Counted from the stretch's first letter, positions 36,031-50,000 are shown. The stretch: 64,000 nt of DNA from Polytrichum commune (GCA_950295325.1 OX485805.1:24539501-24603500); one strand, 5' to 3'. Made by a program: numbers and translations. The notes: generated by a model not told the origin, from the letters alone.

Positions 36031-36538
36031 TATTAAAATTTGCATAACATTATTCACGTCATTCAGATCCATAACGGTGTTATGTGGGCCTGACAATATT
36101 CTCGGAATATTCTCCACATTCATACTGAATAATGTTACATAAATTTTTATAGAAATTGAATTTTATTTGTTATTTGTTATTCAGCTTCTAATTTAGAGGG
36201 AGAGACGACGTCAACCTCTTGGGTTGGCGAGAATGAGGTACGCTTCACCTCAATCATAGCAACGAGCTCATATGTAACATGCAAAGGGTTTATAGAGAAA
36301 GGAGGGTGTATCCATTTTCTGTACTGTATGATTGTCACGTGGGCACAATGAGTACATTTCAGCCTGGTGAAATGCACAATGTTGAGAATGCATTCATGCC
36401 ATGGGTTGGAATGCATTGATCTTCCTTTTAATTATCTTTTCCAAGTTGTTTTTTTAACTTTGTTGGCTTTGTCCCATCGCATGGGGTAGAGGAATGGTGG
36501 AGACCGCCTTTGAGTGGTGTTAGGGCCTGGGTACTGTA

Positions 36539-37470
36539 CATTAAGGGCAGGTTCGGCACAAAATAATTCTAAAAATAGATGCCAAAATTTTTGGAAATTT
36601 ATTGGCATTTTTTGCCGAATATAAAATTAATTATTTTTCAAAATTGCCAAAAAGTAAGAAATTTTTACTTCTCACTAGAGTTTTACTTACAATGGAAGCA
36701 TATGTGAATTTTGAAAGAGAGAAGGTGCTCCTTTTGTAATCAAGCTCACTTACATTAGTTCACAAAGAATATGGGTTAAGAAGTAGCAAGACTCTAGGTG
36801 AGGCTTTTCAAATGTGTTGTACACAAATTTTTGGAGTCCAATTAAGCATAGAAGATGAAGTTTTATAGAATTTTGTCCAACTAACAAAAGTTGAGAAATC
36901 AATCCTTCTTCCACCTCCAACAAGTTTTGTGTCAAAATAAGTCTTTATGAAAAAGATATGGACAAAACATTGCAGCCGTGTAAAGATCAAAAAATTAAAA
37001 TGCGTTCATAACAGTTTTTCGGAGCTCATTTGTGCATAGAAGATCAACTTTTTTGGAATTTTGTTGGTCTAAGAAAAGTTTAGAAATCAAGTAATCTTTC
37101 ACCTCCAAGAAATTTTATGTCATTTGAAGACTCTATGCAAAAGTTATGCGTGTTATAAAAATGAAGTCTAACTCGGTGCTTCACCTCAAAGTTTACATAT
37201 CCCATATGCATTGTTGAACACAACTCCACTCTACTTGCATAAAGCACAGAGCATTCTCAACTCTTCACTCACATCTTACTTGTCATTCAATGCAAGAGAG
37301 ATGTACAAGATATAAGCTTAAATAGAAAATTTAAAATGAATTTAGGCTGAATTTTTAAAAATAAAAGAGAAAATAGCCAAAAATATGAATATACTATTTT
37401 TAGGTGCTGAACCTACTTTTTGAACTTTAATTAATTATTTGGCTAACATGTGTCGAAGCTGCCCTTAACG
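36539..37470. mobile_element. Tc1/mariner-like non-autonomous DNA transposon
   Basis: A 932-bp element flanked by TA on both sides (36537-36538 and 37471-37472). The terminal inverted repeats are about 22 bp with three mismatches: CATTAAGGGCAGGTTCGG... at the left, and CGTTAAGGGCAGCTTCGA... read inward from the right. Interior is AT-rich and lacks a transposase frame. TA duplication and length suit a mariner/Stowaway derivative. Confidence 0.75.
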
Positions 37471-37472
37471 TA

Positions 37473-38427
37473 CGGTAATGCATGTCAAAAGTTAATATAT
37501 AAGATATGGTGAAGCTCTATGGGAGGTAAATGGGAGCTGAGTGAAATTTCAAACTTTATATGAAAAATAGCTAGTAATTGAAAATAAATACATAGCCTCT
37601 CGTGGCAAAGCCACATTCCCTTGTTCAACAAACTTCTTTTAAGTGATTTCTTATCAGTCGTGGAACCTACCATAGTTAAGAGAATGTAGAGGTAAACAAG
37701 TTTCATGAAATGTAATTTTTCTTATTGCAAGAATGCATGCAATATGTTTAAACAATGCAAATGGCCATAGAATATCTCGTGGCTTAAGGTACACGAGGCT
37801 AATTTGGTTAGCTTCTTAGAAGTACACCTATATTTTGGCTCCTAGTTGGTGGTGCAATTGCTCTAATTCGGTGTGTGAGTAATACATGGTGATTAAGTCA
37901 CCGCCTGATGATATTTAGGTTGGTCACCCCCGCAAAAGTCAAACTACACCCATCATCCTCCAAAATTAGGAGTGTTATCAACTGATCTATGACACACTTG
38001 ATTTTGTGCACGAGGTGGGCAAATTAGGAGGTGGCACGTGGTTGAGAGGTGCCAACCAACTTGTTTTTGTAGGTTTTCTAGAATGAAAAACCAATTCAAC
38101 AACATTTTATCTTCCTTGTGACCACTTTAGAGACATGACACATCCAATATTGGCATTAAACTCGGTTTTGATTGGCAAATGACCCGTATGCTAATGATGT
38201 TGCCCACTTACACAACATTGAACAATAAAATACCCCCCCCCCTTATGACACCAAATTGGGAAGCAAAAAATCTTTGATTCCGGAACCTAGATCAACACCT
38301 TCCTCAACTCCCATTGCAACGATTTCAAACTCTTTGGTCATGATTTGTAATTGCTAACCTACTCGAGTTTCTAATGCTTGAAACCATCGGCTAGATGATT
38401 CCACATAGGTAGAAGTGTCCACATTAG
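37473..38427. other. Spacer, no gene seen
   Basis: AT-rich, only short open frames. A C-run lies at about 38232-38241. Confidence 0.5.
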
Positions 38428-38439
38428 CCTCATCTACCA

Positions 38440-40723
38440 GAGAGAGAGAGAGAAGAAACGCTGACCCCTGGTAGGATCAGCATGATTGAAATGCCCGTTC
38501 GACCCACCCTTGATATTATGTCCACTGGACATAATATCAATGGTGCAAGACTACTAACCCCTCTCGGGGTAGGCACTATAGAGAATGGGGTGACCAAGTT
38601 GGCCATGTGTTAGTGTGGTTGTAGTGCTTGTAGGGGGCAAAGGTTATAACTTTGTAGGGTGGATGTTGAGTTATGGGCCTTTCATTAGTTTATTGTGATA
38701 TCTTTTATTTATTGGTTGGCGAGTATTTTGGGTGATCTTATGGTATTTGTGTGTCGAGTGGTATTGGCTCGTTATTTTCTATCCTTCTTTTGTGAATAAT
38801 TATGGACATAGCATATTGTATAGCGATGACATTAATTGCCTCGAATGTGTTCTTGATGCTCTGCTTAGGGATTTTAAATGTTGTTTCAATGTTTTCCATA
38901 GAGGGGATATGTGTGGCAGCCCTAGCGCCTGCAGTGATGACAATTAGTGGGTCTATCTTCCAACCTTTGTTGGCAATATTGTCTATTAATGGCTTATACT
39001 TTTCTATTTTATGGTTTATAGTTTCATCCGGTATTCTGTCGTTACAGTATGTAAATTCAATGAATTGTATTGTTAGGTTGTCATTAGGTTCTATTGGGGG
39101 TGGGGACCGATATGGTAGACCTTTCACACATAAAAGATTTGGTTTGAATCTGGCATTACAATGGCATCTTTGTTGGCCACATACACACGGTAGTATCCAT
39201 GAAGGGACCGTGTTTTCTGGGGGGTCATTATTGAATGTTCCTGCATCCATGAGAATATAACATCTTGACTTTTTTTATGACATTATAAGTTTTCTTAATT
39301 CCCATACTGCTTTGTTGTGTCTTTTGGTACGGAGGGCATGAATGTGGTGTTGTTTGCATTTTAGAAGTACATGCAGCCATGTATCCGGGTCTGTTGAGTC
39401 ACATATGGGGCATGTAATTGATGGAAAAACTTCTCTTCCAAAGAACAACTGTTTCCTGGCATTTCCCATGTATTGTCTGTGTCTCAGCTTTAGAAGACAT
39501 GTTTTTTGGGAGTCAGCTATGTTTTTGTTTGTCCATAATTTATTTGATAGCTCATTATCTATTTTATCGTTGGCTATCCATTTATCTATGTTGGGGTATA
39601 ATATAGGGATCAATTCTAAATTTATATTCTTATTGTACTTCACTAGATGTTTTTCTAGGAATCTAATGGGTCCTTTGTCTGGGGTTGTTCCCATTGACGG
39701 CCATGTGTCTCTTTGGTAGTAGTACGGCGTTGAGTGGGCAAATTCGTGTGGTTAAGAGGCATTGTAGTATTCTTTTGATGTCCCTTCTTTAGCAAGTGTG
39801 TCTGCTTCTTCGTTACCTTTGATGTTTGCATGTGCTTTTACTTTGTATAATGTTGTGGGTTGGGTTCTCTGTGTAAGAAGGTCCACTATTTCTTCTAAGA
39901 TAGTTTTATCGGGGTGGTTATTATGTAGTGTGGGGTGTTTTATTTGGTTTTTGATTACATATAGGCCGTTAAGGCAGTCTGTGAAAATGTGTGCTGGTTC
40001 ATTTGGGAAGTCATTTATTATTTTAAGGGTATGGTGAATGGCCATTAGTTCTGCTCGAAATATGTTTGTAGGCCTGGTAGTCGTAGTGCTAGTTTGATAT
40101 TTTTTTTCTTGGTTATATATACCGTATCCAGCTTCTTCTCTTCGCCAAATGTCTCCTATTTTTTTGGGGGGGGTTAAAGGATCCGTCTGTGTAGAAGCAA
40201 TATTTGGATGGGAATTTGAGTGGTGTTTCATTTTCATAGTTGGGAATTTGTGGGATTGTATTATGTAAGTGTGTGCATGGGGTTGGGTGGGTGAGGGTAT
40301 TCCATGTTTTACATTTGTTGACTTCTAGATTTTGTGGGGGAGGGGGGGCAGTTTGGGTGATTGTGCGGGATATGTTCAGGTTGTTACATATATTTCTTAT
40401 TGTGTTCATTTGTTCTATATTACCGATACTATGATTTTGGTGATGGATGCATAGGATTCTTATGGTGAGTGGTTCTATACGTGGCTCATTGGATTTTTGT
40501 GGTCTTGTAGGTTCTTCATATTTGGTGGTGTCTGCTGGTATTTGAGTGATTACATGTGTGTTTGGGAAGGGACCTAAATGTGGTGTAAAATTCTGGTACC
40601 AATTCGGGTCTGGAATGATAAGTATGGTGGTGGTATATGGATCTTGTTTTGTTGCTAGTCTAGCCCAATGGATTGCTTTTTGGGCTTCAATTTCATTGTG
40701 TGGGTGGGCGTATCCTATTCCTT
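38440..40723 (-). mobile_element. LINE copy 1, 5'-truncated, with 12-bp target-site duplication
   Basis: The 2284-bp insertion is bounded by the direct repeat CCTCATCTACCA at 38428-38439 and 40724-40735. Its 3' end (left side) is a (GA)n/(CT)n tail preceded on minus by a short 3' UTR related to those of the other two copies. Coding sequence on minus runs RNase H, CCHC-type knuckle, restriction-like endonuclease. The reverse transcriptase and everything upstream are absent, as expected for 5' truncation. Confidence 0.9.
38738..40723 (-). pseudogene. LINE polyprotein C-terminal part (RNase H - zinc knuckle - REL)
   Basis: Read on minus. RNase H keeps all four acidic residues in YTDGSF, FRAEL, FTDCLN and NEEAD, and then KAHANIKG. 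A frameshift lies between TDGSF and the rest, in a C8-A7 homopolymer near 40159-40172. One stop interrupts the frame at 39752-39754 and another at 39275-39277, where the second copy has a Glu codon. The CPIC...H...C knuckle and an RHN motif follow (39275-39694). The last part (38738-39250) matches R2-type restriction-like endonucleases: KPN where KPD/RPD is expected, then IEFTY and K..KY. The Asp to Asn change at 39137-39139 would remove a catalytic residue. The copy is dead. Confidence 0.85.
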
Positions 40724-40773
40724 CCTCATCTACCATAGTGCTACTCCAAAATGAGAACGACTACTTATGGAAC

Positions 40774-40775
<2 letters not shown>

Positions 40776-40804
<29 letters not shown>
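40776..40804. repeat. (CT)n microsatellite
   Basis: About 14 uninterrupted CT units 40 bp beyond the right target-site duplication of LINE copy 1. Confidence 0.9.
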
Positions 40805-40806
<2 letters not shown>

Positions 40807-43800
40807 TTAAACTATATAAATAATAAAATGTGATGTTCTTGACAATTTGATTAAAGCCTCCCACAAAGCTTGGAATACTTAGTAGGCTCTACACCAAAGT
40901 TAGAACATTACACTATACTTAACCATGAGTTAACTAATTATGGTCGAGGAAGTTATCATGCTTCATAATTTAGGGTTTCAGTGACCTAAAGCGACCATTG
41001 TACCTTACTAAACCAATATTTAAACCCTAGACTCTTCAACATGAAGACTTTTTTGACATACTTGGAGGAGGAAACACTTGGCTTAGATTGTTCAATAAAG
41101 CTAAGTAGATACGTGATAAGCGTGGGAGCGCTTGGTGGTTGGTGTACAAAAGGTTGTTATTGTTCAAGAAAGTTACACAATATGGCAAAAGAGCAAGTTT
41201 GTATACTTATTGTTTTGTATTGAGTATAAGTGTTTGCAAACATTCAATTGACTTGATAGGTGAGGTAAATGTGTGACATGGATTGCAACATAGCTTAGTT
41301 GAAGACACTTGACACATGCCTTTCTAACACACAAATGTATGTTTGGGTTGGCACAAGTGCAAGTGAGGCTAGCTCTTCACATTTTCAACACCAACAAATT
41401 CATTACTCATGTTTGGATGCTCTTTCACTCTTGAAATATTACACATGTGAAAATTATTATGTATCTTGATGTATACACAAATTCCATATTGTAGTTGAGA
41501 CATTGAGAATACCTACAAATGAGGTATGTAAGTCTACATATCACATCTTTTCTTTATTACTTGGTTGTAAGAATAATTATTGACCACAAATGTAATCATA
41601 TTTTATACTATATTTTGAACTCAATTGCCATATGTGATGGATATTTGTTACCATGACATATATCACAACGTTTTAGTACTTTATGCCTCTATGACAACCC
41701 ATGCTATGTAAACTTTGAATTGAAATCAAAGAAACATAGCGGAGTATTTAACTACTTTGATAAGCATACATATTCCTAGTTGAAAGTTCAATCAACTTAC
41801 TATGATGTAAAACATAGCACTAAATCCATAGTTACAAAAGTGGATGCTATGTTCAGGGAGGCAGTAGACTTGTGATGAAAGAAGATCCCATCCACCCACC
41901 CTTGCTTCATTTTGATGAAGAATAAAAAGGACAAGGCCTCTGAAAAGAGGAAAATGAACCTTTGAGTTTGAAAAGCTTTAAAAAATGATCTCTTTCTCCC
42001 TCTCTCCCTCACTCCACATAGCTCTGTATGCACGAGTAAACAATCTTGGAACAACATGTTGCAAGTTGTGAGGTCGGCGCAAAGTATATGACATGGTGCT
42101 CATTCCATATGACATTCTACAAATCTACTGCAAAATTCCACTATCTATCTTAGGAAGCAACATGTACCAAAAAACATAACCAACCTAGTATCATACCCAT
42201 GATTCAATCGACTACATATTGGAGCGAAAAGGTGGCTTCCAATAGTCTTGTAACATCTTTAGCATCAACAATGTTCAAGGTTATGATGCAGTTTGGCATA
42301 TTAGAAAAGGTATGCTCTAGCAAGATCCCTCACCAAAGTACGATTAGCAAAAGATTGCAAAGCAAAATTTATCAAGAACCAATGTTACGTGCTCCAACAA
42401 AGCATTAACAAGGCCTCTTGTGTGCATTCATGGATATTGCAACATTGCAACCCATAGATAACATGTTGGGATGCCTCGTATTGGAGTTATCTTATAGAGC
42501 CTTGTCTACAAGGTTATTAATTTTAAACCTTTCTCGATTGCCATGCCCAATGATAGAGGGGTTTGTCGCTCCTTCTTATTTATGTTAATTTGGATTTCCA
42601 AATCATGTACACACATTCATTTGTTTGTGATCCTCATAATATTGCTTGTGTCATCATCTCATGTGGAGAACCAAACAATATTCTTAGGCTCAAACTTTGA
42701 CAATGGAGGAGGAAAAGCACGTGAAGGCCCTTATATGAAGTAGGAAAATGAAGACAAACACTAACAAACACTTTTAATGTGGCTAGAATGTCAAGATCCC
42801 ATAAATCCACCAACATGCTCAAATTAATCACATCACATTTTGTTAAGTTGAATTCTTAATTGTTGAAAAAGTTGTGAGTGTACCAGAACATCTTGAGTAT
42901 TATATGCACAAGCTAGAACTTATGCAAATTTGTTTGGACATTACTTTGAAGTTACAAATGGAAAATTTCTTGCAACAATACCAACAAAATCTATTGTTGA
43001 CATTGATTGAAGAGCATCTAGTTGACTAATAGGTTTTGCCAACATTAAGGCTAATTAGGATCCTCCAATAGAGTATGCAAAGTTGATTATGATTATTTTA
43101 ATAGCATAACAATCAATTAATCGCCAAAGATTCACATATCTCCCATGAAATTTAAGCATACCAAGAAGTGCATTAACAAATTTGCCCACAATATTGAAGC
43201 AACCAAAAAGTCCAAATTTTGAAATTATGTCGGAATGTACTAGCATACGAGTTGATGGGACTGGTATTAACAAAGTTGTATTTCTCATTTGGATTTACTA
43301 ATGTGCTCATATGATGTTCACACCGTTATCAAAGCCTTTCATATATTAGAATAGGTTTGACTGCCTTATGTGGCCACCACAAAACCGTAACCGTCCATAG
43401 AAAAGAGTGGTGAGACTTATCTTAGATCATGCAATGAAAGACAACAAGTGCACAAAAGTCCAATGTAACCGCAAGAACTTTGGGCCGTTTTCGGATCCAA
43501 AATTTGGATGTGAAGGCCACACCTAAGTTTGGGGTGTACTTGTGGCATGTGTGAATAGAAAATGAGCACAACAAGTTGCATGGGAGAAAGGTACCCATAA
43601 GCACAAGAACGCATAGAATTGTTGCTCTCAATTTAACCGCTAAGCACGGAGGGGTTATGGCTAAATTTGAACACATCCTAAATGGTTATTTATTTGTTTA
43701 TTTTATCTTTATCTTTATTGGTTCACTTGTCTTAAAGTGTAAAGTATGTGACACCTTTTACATCAATTTATTATGGTTCATTAGAATTTTGACATATCAC

Positions 43801-44965
43801 AATGATATCGGTCAGAGAGGGCGAGAGAGTTTCTAATGTTGGTGTGAATGAGGGATGCTTCACCTTGATCATCGTCGCGAGCTTATATGTGAACTTGGAG
43901 CAAGTTGATGGAGCAAGGCTATAGGACAAGCACCAGGCTATACGACATTGCCTCAAGCTGAACCCAATCCAAGGATGTTTTTGGGATAATCGGTCAAAAT
44001 CCTAGTATTTCCAAGTCCAACTGGTATGACATTGAAATTAGTGTGTCATGTTAATCGGAGTGGCCTTCATGGCTTGCCATGCAACACCAAGTCGCCCATC
44101 TCCACTTTCTTTGGATGCAACCCACTGACTGGCAAGGTAATCAACGTGGGGTAAATGATGAATAGTATGGGCCACATTAAATCAATTGTATCTCTATACA
44201 ACTTGATTTTGAGATATGTTGACCTTTGGGAAACTAGAACTTTGTATCTTTCATTCTTAGGGTTATGATCTTACTCAATATGCAAGTAGACAATATTGCA
44301 TACTTCATGGGAACATTAAAGTTATACTATCTTATAATCATGTTGATCCCCAACCATAACATTACTAAGCAGTGTGTGTTCGTTGTGTAGGTCCTAAGAA
44401 TATAACCATGGGATGCTCAAACCTTGTGCAAGGAAACTCAAACGAAGATTGAGCTCCTAGCATTCCATGGTTATGCAATCTAAACTTCTTCAATTAATAT
44501 TTTGCCCACATTGTTTGTCTACACGAGAATTAAAAACTATGATTATACCAAATACTATTCCCATGGGGCCTCTCCAAATCCATACATGATATGTTAGAAA
44601 AACCCATATTCTATCACTAGATTTAGTCATAACGAATCCATAGGACCGACATAGCAATTACTTGGTTGATGAGTTGTGTTCATGGGCCCCATGATAGATT
44701 CAAGAATAAAGCCTCCGAATGTCGGGAGCCCAATGCTTCAGACTGAATTTGAAGTCAAGGCAGCTAAAAACAATTCATCAGTTGAGTAATGTTACGAAAG
44801 TAGGTTCATTGATGCCAATTCAAAGTCTCAAATAAACTAGAATTGTGGAGTTGGAAGTACACACATTGGGGAGTGGTGCGCCATAAGGCGTGTGGCCTTA
44901 TTGTGGCCACTTCTATCTTCAAAACTATTTTCAACCGCAAAACCGGATTGGCAATTGTCTCATAT
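40805..44965. other. AT-rich spacer, no gene seen
   Basis: Open frames are all under 90 codons and match no family I recognise. A stretch at about 43810-43900 (GAGAGAGTTT...GCTTCACCTTGATCAT) resembles 36190-36280, so both may be parts of one dispersed repeat. Confidence 0.5.
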
Positions 44966-44978
44966 GATAGGGTACATA

Positions 44979-45136
44979 GATAGATAGAAACTCCGGTCCC
45001 TGGGGTAGGGGCCGGCGTGAATAAAGTGTCCGTTCGTAATGCCAATAACCCGATGCCCACAGGACAAAGGGAAATTGGGGCTATACTACTCTCCCCTTTC
45101 GAGGATGGACACTATAGTAGTCAGAAACCGAATAAA
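44979..45136 (-). mobile_element. LINE copy 3: 3' UTR fragment with 13-bp target-site duplication
   Basis: A 158-bp insertion flanked by GATAGGGTACATA at 44966-44978 and 45137-45149. It holds only the family's 3' UTR (on minus: ACACTATT...GGACCGGAGTTTC) and a short (TCTA)n tail. It matches the 3' end of copy 2 closely, including AATGCCAA.AACCCGATGCCC on the + strand. Confidence 0.9.
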
Positions 45137-45149
45137 GATAGGGTACATA

Positions 45150-46900
45150 CATCAATTGCGAATCACAAAGATTGCCATTTCAAGTACCAAAATTGTAAGT
45201 TATAAAAGTTCAAAGTGAAATTGACTTTCTCTTTGAATGATCAAATGTACCCTCATAGTTTGTCTCACCCAATTAGACTAGTAATTATACTTGAACCCCT
45301 AGTTGAATCTCATCTTAAAAGTTAACACACATTATTCTATAATGTTCCTTCTTAACTACAAGCATTTTCATATACCACTGAAAGGTACATGAATAATCAA
45401 CAATAGTGACCACATAAGGATCACTTGACCCCAACTAATGTTTAAGTAAAATTTGACCAAAGACCACTCCAAATTCAGTAAAACATGTTGAATTGTATGG
45501 TGGGATCCTCAAATAGACATGTGTACATGACCATGATGATATTAAAAAAATTCATTCATTAAAAACTATGTTTCAATCGTTTATATAGATTTGGCATTGA
45601 AGAGTAGTACATTCATTTATTCAACATATTTCAATCTCAAAAAAATCAAATAATTACAAAGGAATCACACATCTCCCATGAAATTTAGATATGATGAATG
45701 TATATTGACATATTTGCCCATAGAGTTGAGATATTCAACACATCTTCATATTAGAAATATGTCCCGTTTCACTTAAATACGAGCTCCCCACAACCCACAA
45801 CATGCAAGGAATGTTATACATGGTGATTTTATTTCAAATTCTCAAGACAACATGGGCTACAATCATGAGAGTGAGGAAACCACACGTGGATGATAATACA
45901 TATTCTCATCCAACCGTTGCACGTTTATCCCAAATCTCACGATGCCATCAATTGAAAAAAAAAAATTAAAATCACATGTTATTTCATTGCTATTCGGCAA
46001 TAGACCGCCAAATTAAATAACCTTTGTTTTCACAACAAGGTAGATGGGTCTTAGACAACTACCTTTCCAAGTAGCCCACTTCTCCAAGGATAATGAAACG
46101 CGCGATTAGTACGAGGTGGTTAGCAAATCCAAATGAAGGTTGTAGTCACTCTCCTTATAATCAAATGAATATCATATTCATTGTCAAAGTGAAGATCATC
46201 GTGCTCATAAAATGGTCATAGAACTCCCCCTCCCCTCCACGATTTTTTTAAAATAATAATAATTAAAAAATTTACATACTAGGTTGATTATCGAACTTAG
46301 AATACTTATCATATTTCAAGCACACACTCCAATTGACAATAAACACAACTCTTTAAAGTCTTTTTAATATTATTTCTTGGAGCCACACCAAACCACATGC
46401 CACTCAAACATAGGTGTCTAATAAGGAAAGTAACCAAGGAAAGGAAAACCGACTGCTAGTTACGAGTGAACTGCTTGAGTTTGAGAAACGACCAATTGAA
46501 GACTCATCTTTCAAGTTCAAGTTCAAGACTCTAGGAGAATAACCAATCATTTTGGAGGTCTTAAAAAAAAGGGGGGGGATTGTTAAATTGACCACACACA
46601 TTGGTTAAAATGACCACTTACTCGCAAAACTCTAAGTAGATCGTAACGAAACATGACGTATAGTTGAATTGTAAACAAAGAGGAAGCAAAGCCTATACCT
46701 CGTTCCTCTTCATGTGTGCGATGACATATCAAAGTTTCCCACGTCATGTGATTGCACGACACATCATGCAGCCGATTTAACAATATACATAAAATACACC
46801 TGGGATTAACAATAATAAACCAAAAGATGTCAACATGTGACTGGTTGGACCTGGAAACACTATGATCTCAACCGATTATGCCCAAACATCTCCCTGGACA
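45150..46900. other. AT-rich spacer, no gene seen
   Basis: Carries old dispersed-repeat pieces near 46020-46440 that resemble 1600-2960 (CACACCAAACCACATGCCAC, CTCAAACATAGGTGTC). No coding feature. Confidence 0.45.
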
Positions 46901-46919
46901 TTGTTGTTATGTGTTATTT

Positions 46920-47090
46920 AAAAAAGAAGGTTTTTTTTGTTTTGAACATGTTTTTCGTCAGGCAGAGAGAAAATTTCACAGCCAGGAATCGAATTGCCAA
47001 CAACTTCATTCGGTTGTGGGTACCTCTCCACTACCCTCCAGTAATTTAGGGTCACCTCATACCACTTCTCGGAGATTGTTGTCGATGCCT
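46920..47090 (-). mobile_element. SINE-like fragment with tRNA-type B box
   Basis: On minus, GTTGGCAATTCGATTCCTGG resembles a pol III B box (GGTTCGANNCC) and is followed by TGTGAAATTTTCTCTCTG and an A-rich end. A relative reading GGTTGGCGGTTTGATTCCCG then TTGTGAAATCTTCT is at 56270-56345 on minus. The A box is not certain. Tentative. Confidence 0.35.
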
Positions 47091-50000
47091 TTTCAAACAC
47101 CCCGTGACTAACATGCACCCTCGTTGCTCGCTCACTTGTGTGTAAGGTAGGGGTACCAATTTCCGTGCGGGTCCTAAAGTCGACCCCTAGGGTCGGAAGC
47201 ACCTATCAAGGTGTTTTTACCGTTCACAGCACTGCCATCATTTCATTGGCTGCCAGCGGTCGGTTTTAGAAATCCACCATGTGGATATACCACGCACCCT
47301 ATGTGCGAGTGTTGGTCACTCTACAAGGTTTCCTTTAAAAATTTGTAGGAAATCATATACATGCTGGAAAATTTTGATAGTTTCATAGTTGCTCTTGCAC
47401 TAGCTTTGCGGAGCGCTCAAAATTTATTAAAAAAAAAAAGTTTTAGCATCCCAACTAGGCACATCTGAAATTTGGACAGAAATTGACACCGCTGCCTTAT
47501 GTGTTTGGTGGGGTGGCCGGTCGGGAAATGAGAAACCCACCTCGTGTGCAAAAGTTGGATCCTTAGTGACTTTTTGGGTGGTGTGCCCGTGCGGCTATTG
47601 GCCATTCCACCCCCCACATGTTTTGAATGCCCGTCAAGTACTAACTTATATACACACATTGTAAGTTAGTTCTTCACCATCATCATCATCCGGGTGGGAA
47701 TTTTCTCGGGTGGGCCGTACAATGTCCTCTCGAGTAAATCTTGCCTTTCTCCCCCACCAATCTCACCGAGCCTCTTAAAAGCGGGCCGTAGTATCATTAC
47801 GTGCTCTCCATAGGTTTGCCGCTTTGACGCTCCCATACATGTTCATTTGTATCGATGTTAGTGTTTTTGGTGTTGTTTCCATGTGTTGCATAGCGTCCTT
47901 CATTGGATTGTACAAAGGCATGTGGAGACATGTGTAGTTCTAGGTTTATCCTCGTGTAGAAAGAAGAAGAAAATTATTTCCAAATTCGTATGCACATTCG
48001 ATTTGAAACGCTTACAAGGGAGGGGCTTTCATGTTATCTTTGTATACTTCATTTGGATCCAAGGTAAAGGACGTCTTGTGAAAACATGCTTCTCTCTCTC
48101 TCTCTACGTTGTTTTTTCTATTTCATCTTAATTGGATTTTGCCATACTAATTATGGATCTTTGATGCTATTGTTAAATGAATTCAAATTAAAATGCACAT
48201 TTGTATTATTGTTTTAGGAGGGGGGGGGAGGACAAAGGGGAGTAAGACATCTAGCCCGAGCCGATTGGCCCTTTTCCTCGCAAGATTTTTCATGTGCAAC
48301 AAGTGTATGTTTTGGAGAGAGACAGTTTGACCATTCTACATACGTTGGTATGTGGCAATTAGGTGCCTTTGCAAACTTGCTGCCTCTTTACCCATGCCAA
48401 TCACCTTAACCACAAAAACTTTTAATTTGTTTACCATATAGCAACCTTTATTTGTTTTATAAAAAGGTTGTATTATATTATTCAATATGTGTAGTATATA
48501 TTCAAAATAGTGTGAAATGTTAATAAGTTAGTGTTAGGCAACTCAATTGCAAATACAAGTGTAGTTTGATTTGAGACAATTGAACATAATAAAAAAGAAA
48601 AAGAAAAAAACGAGTGTTCGAATCATTCTCAACATATGTGATATAATCGTGATAATGAACATATCAAAATAATTGTATTCAAAATTTATTGATGTTTTTA
48701 GGATGCATTTTTTACATATCTTTATCAATATTATGAACTCACTGCACAATGCTGAAATTGTCAAAACTATGTTTATATTGATTCATTGGGTGAAAGTTAT
48801 ATACCATAGAGGGCTCTCTATTTTGACATATGTTTTTTTTCCCATTTCCCCTCCAATAGTGCCACATGTCATTCCTACATTGGTTACGACAACTTGAATC
48901 CATATGATACTACATTCTTGCGTAGTAAACTCGTGCTTCAGTAAATCTTTACAAAATCTCAATACTAGACTTTATGGTTGCTTCAATTTGATGGGTGGAT
49001 CCATCAATACAATTTTGATATGCCTAAAGCTTATGAGAGATATGTGAATCCTTGTTGATTACTTGATTGTCATGGTATCAAATATTTATTTTTTGTTATT
49101 AAATTTATATAATTAAATGTTGATTAATGAAAATAGAGTATTAATTAATTGATATAATATTGTCAATATCAACTCCGCGTATTCCATAAGAGAGATCCTA
49201 AGATATAATCCTCTCGTAGGATCATATGATAAAATTCAGCATGTTATAATTTTGGATTGAGACTTGATCCAATTTTAGTTAAATTTTAGTAAAGATGAAA
49301 TATAACGGCCCCTACGAAAACGAGGGATGTAATTCGGAGGTCTTTTCAAGATCACGTTATAAAATTGTCAAAAGTAAAAAATCTTAATAACATAACAATG
49401 TTGAAACAAAGGAGTTGGCAAGGTTTTGTTGAAATCCCCATAAAGGTCGCATGCAAAGGAAATATCCATAAAGCTTGTGCTCAATGACACCCCAAGTAAA
49501 GGGCCGACCATATGAGCACTCCACCCATTTTCCCAACACTTTTAGAATCATCTTGCATGCTTCCAAAATGGTATATCCATGTCATCAACACAACAAGCAA
49601 AGAAAAATGGACTGGGTAATATTTTAGAACATAGGAGGTACAATTTACCCTCTCTATATATATTTGTTAAAAATGGGGAGTGGAAATTTTCTTAACACAT
49701 GTAGAATGTTGACACTTTAATAGGAACAAAGTTGAATGAACAAGAAGACAACACTTATAAATGTAATGCATTGAGTAAAATACTATTGTAACGTTAAATG
49801 AAGATTCAAACTATAGAGGTCTACTAGAGTTGAATCCCTCCTCTCACAACCCTAAGTTCAATTGAAAAGTAGTTGCTAAATTGGTCCTAAGCATCATGGA
49901 CACAAAATCTATCCACAAAAGTAAAACACCACCCTCTAAATTCTAGAGGCAAAATTTGCAGAGACTTGGAAGGCAGAGTTTGGACAAGCATAACTCACCC

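Noticed and set aside
38802-39260. Plus-strand frame of 152 aa with hydrophobic segments
   Set aside because: Antisense shadow of the LINE endonuclease frame, which has clear motifs on minus.
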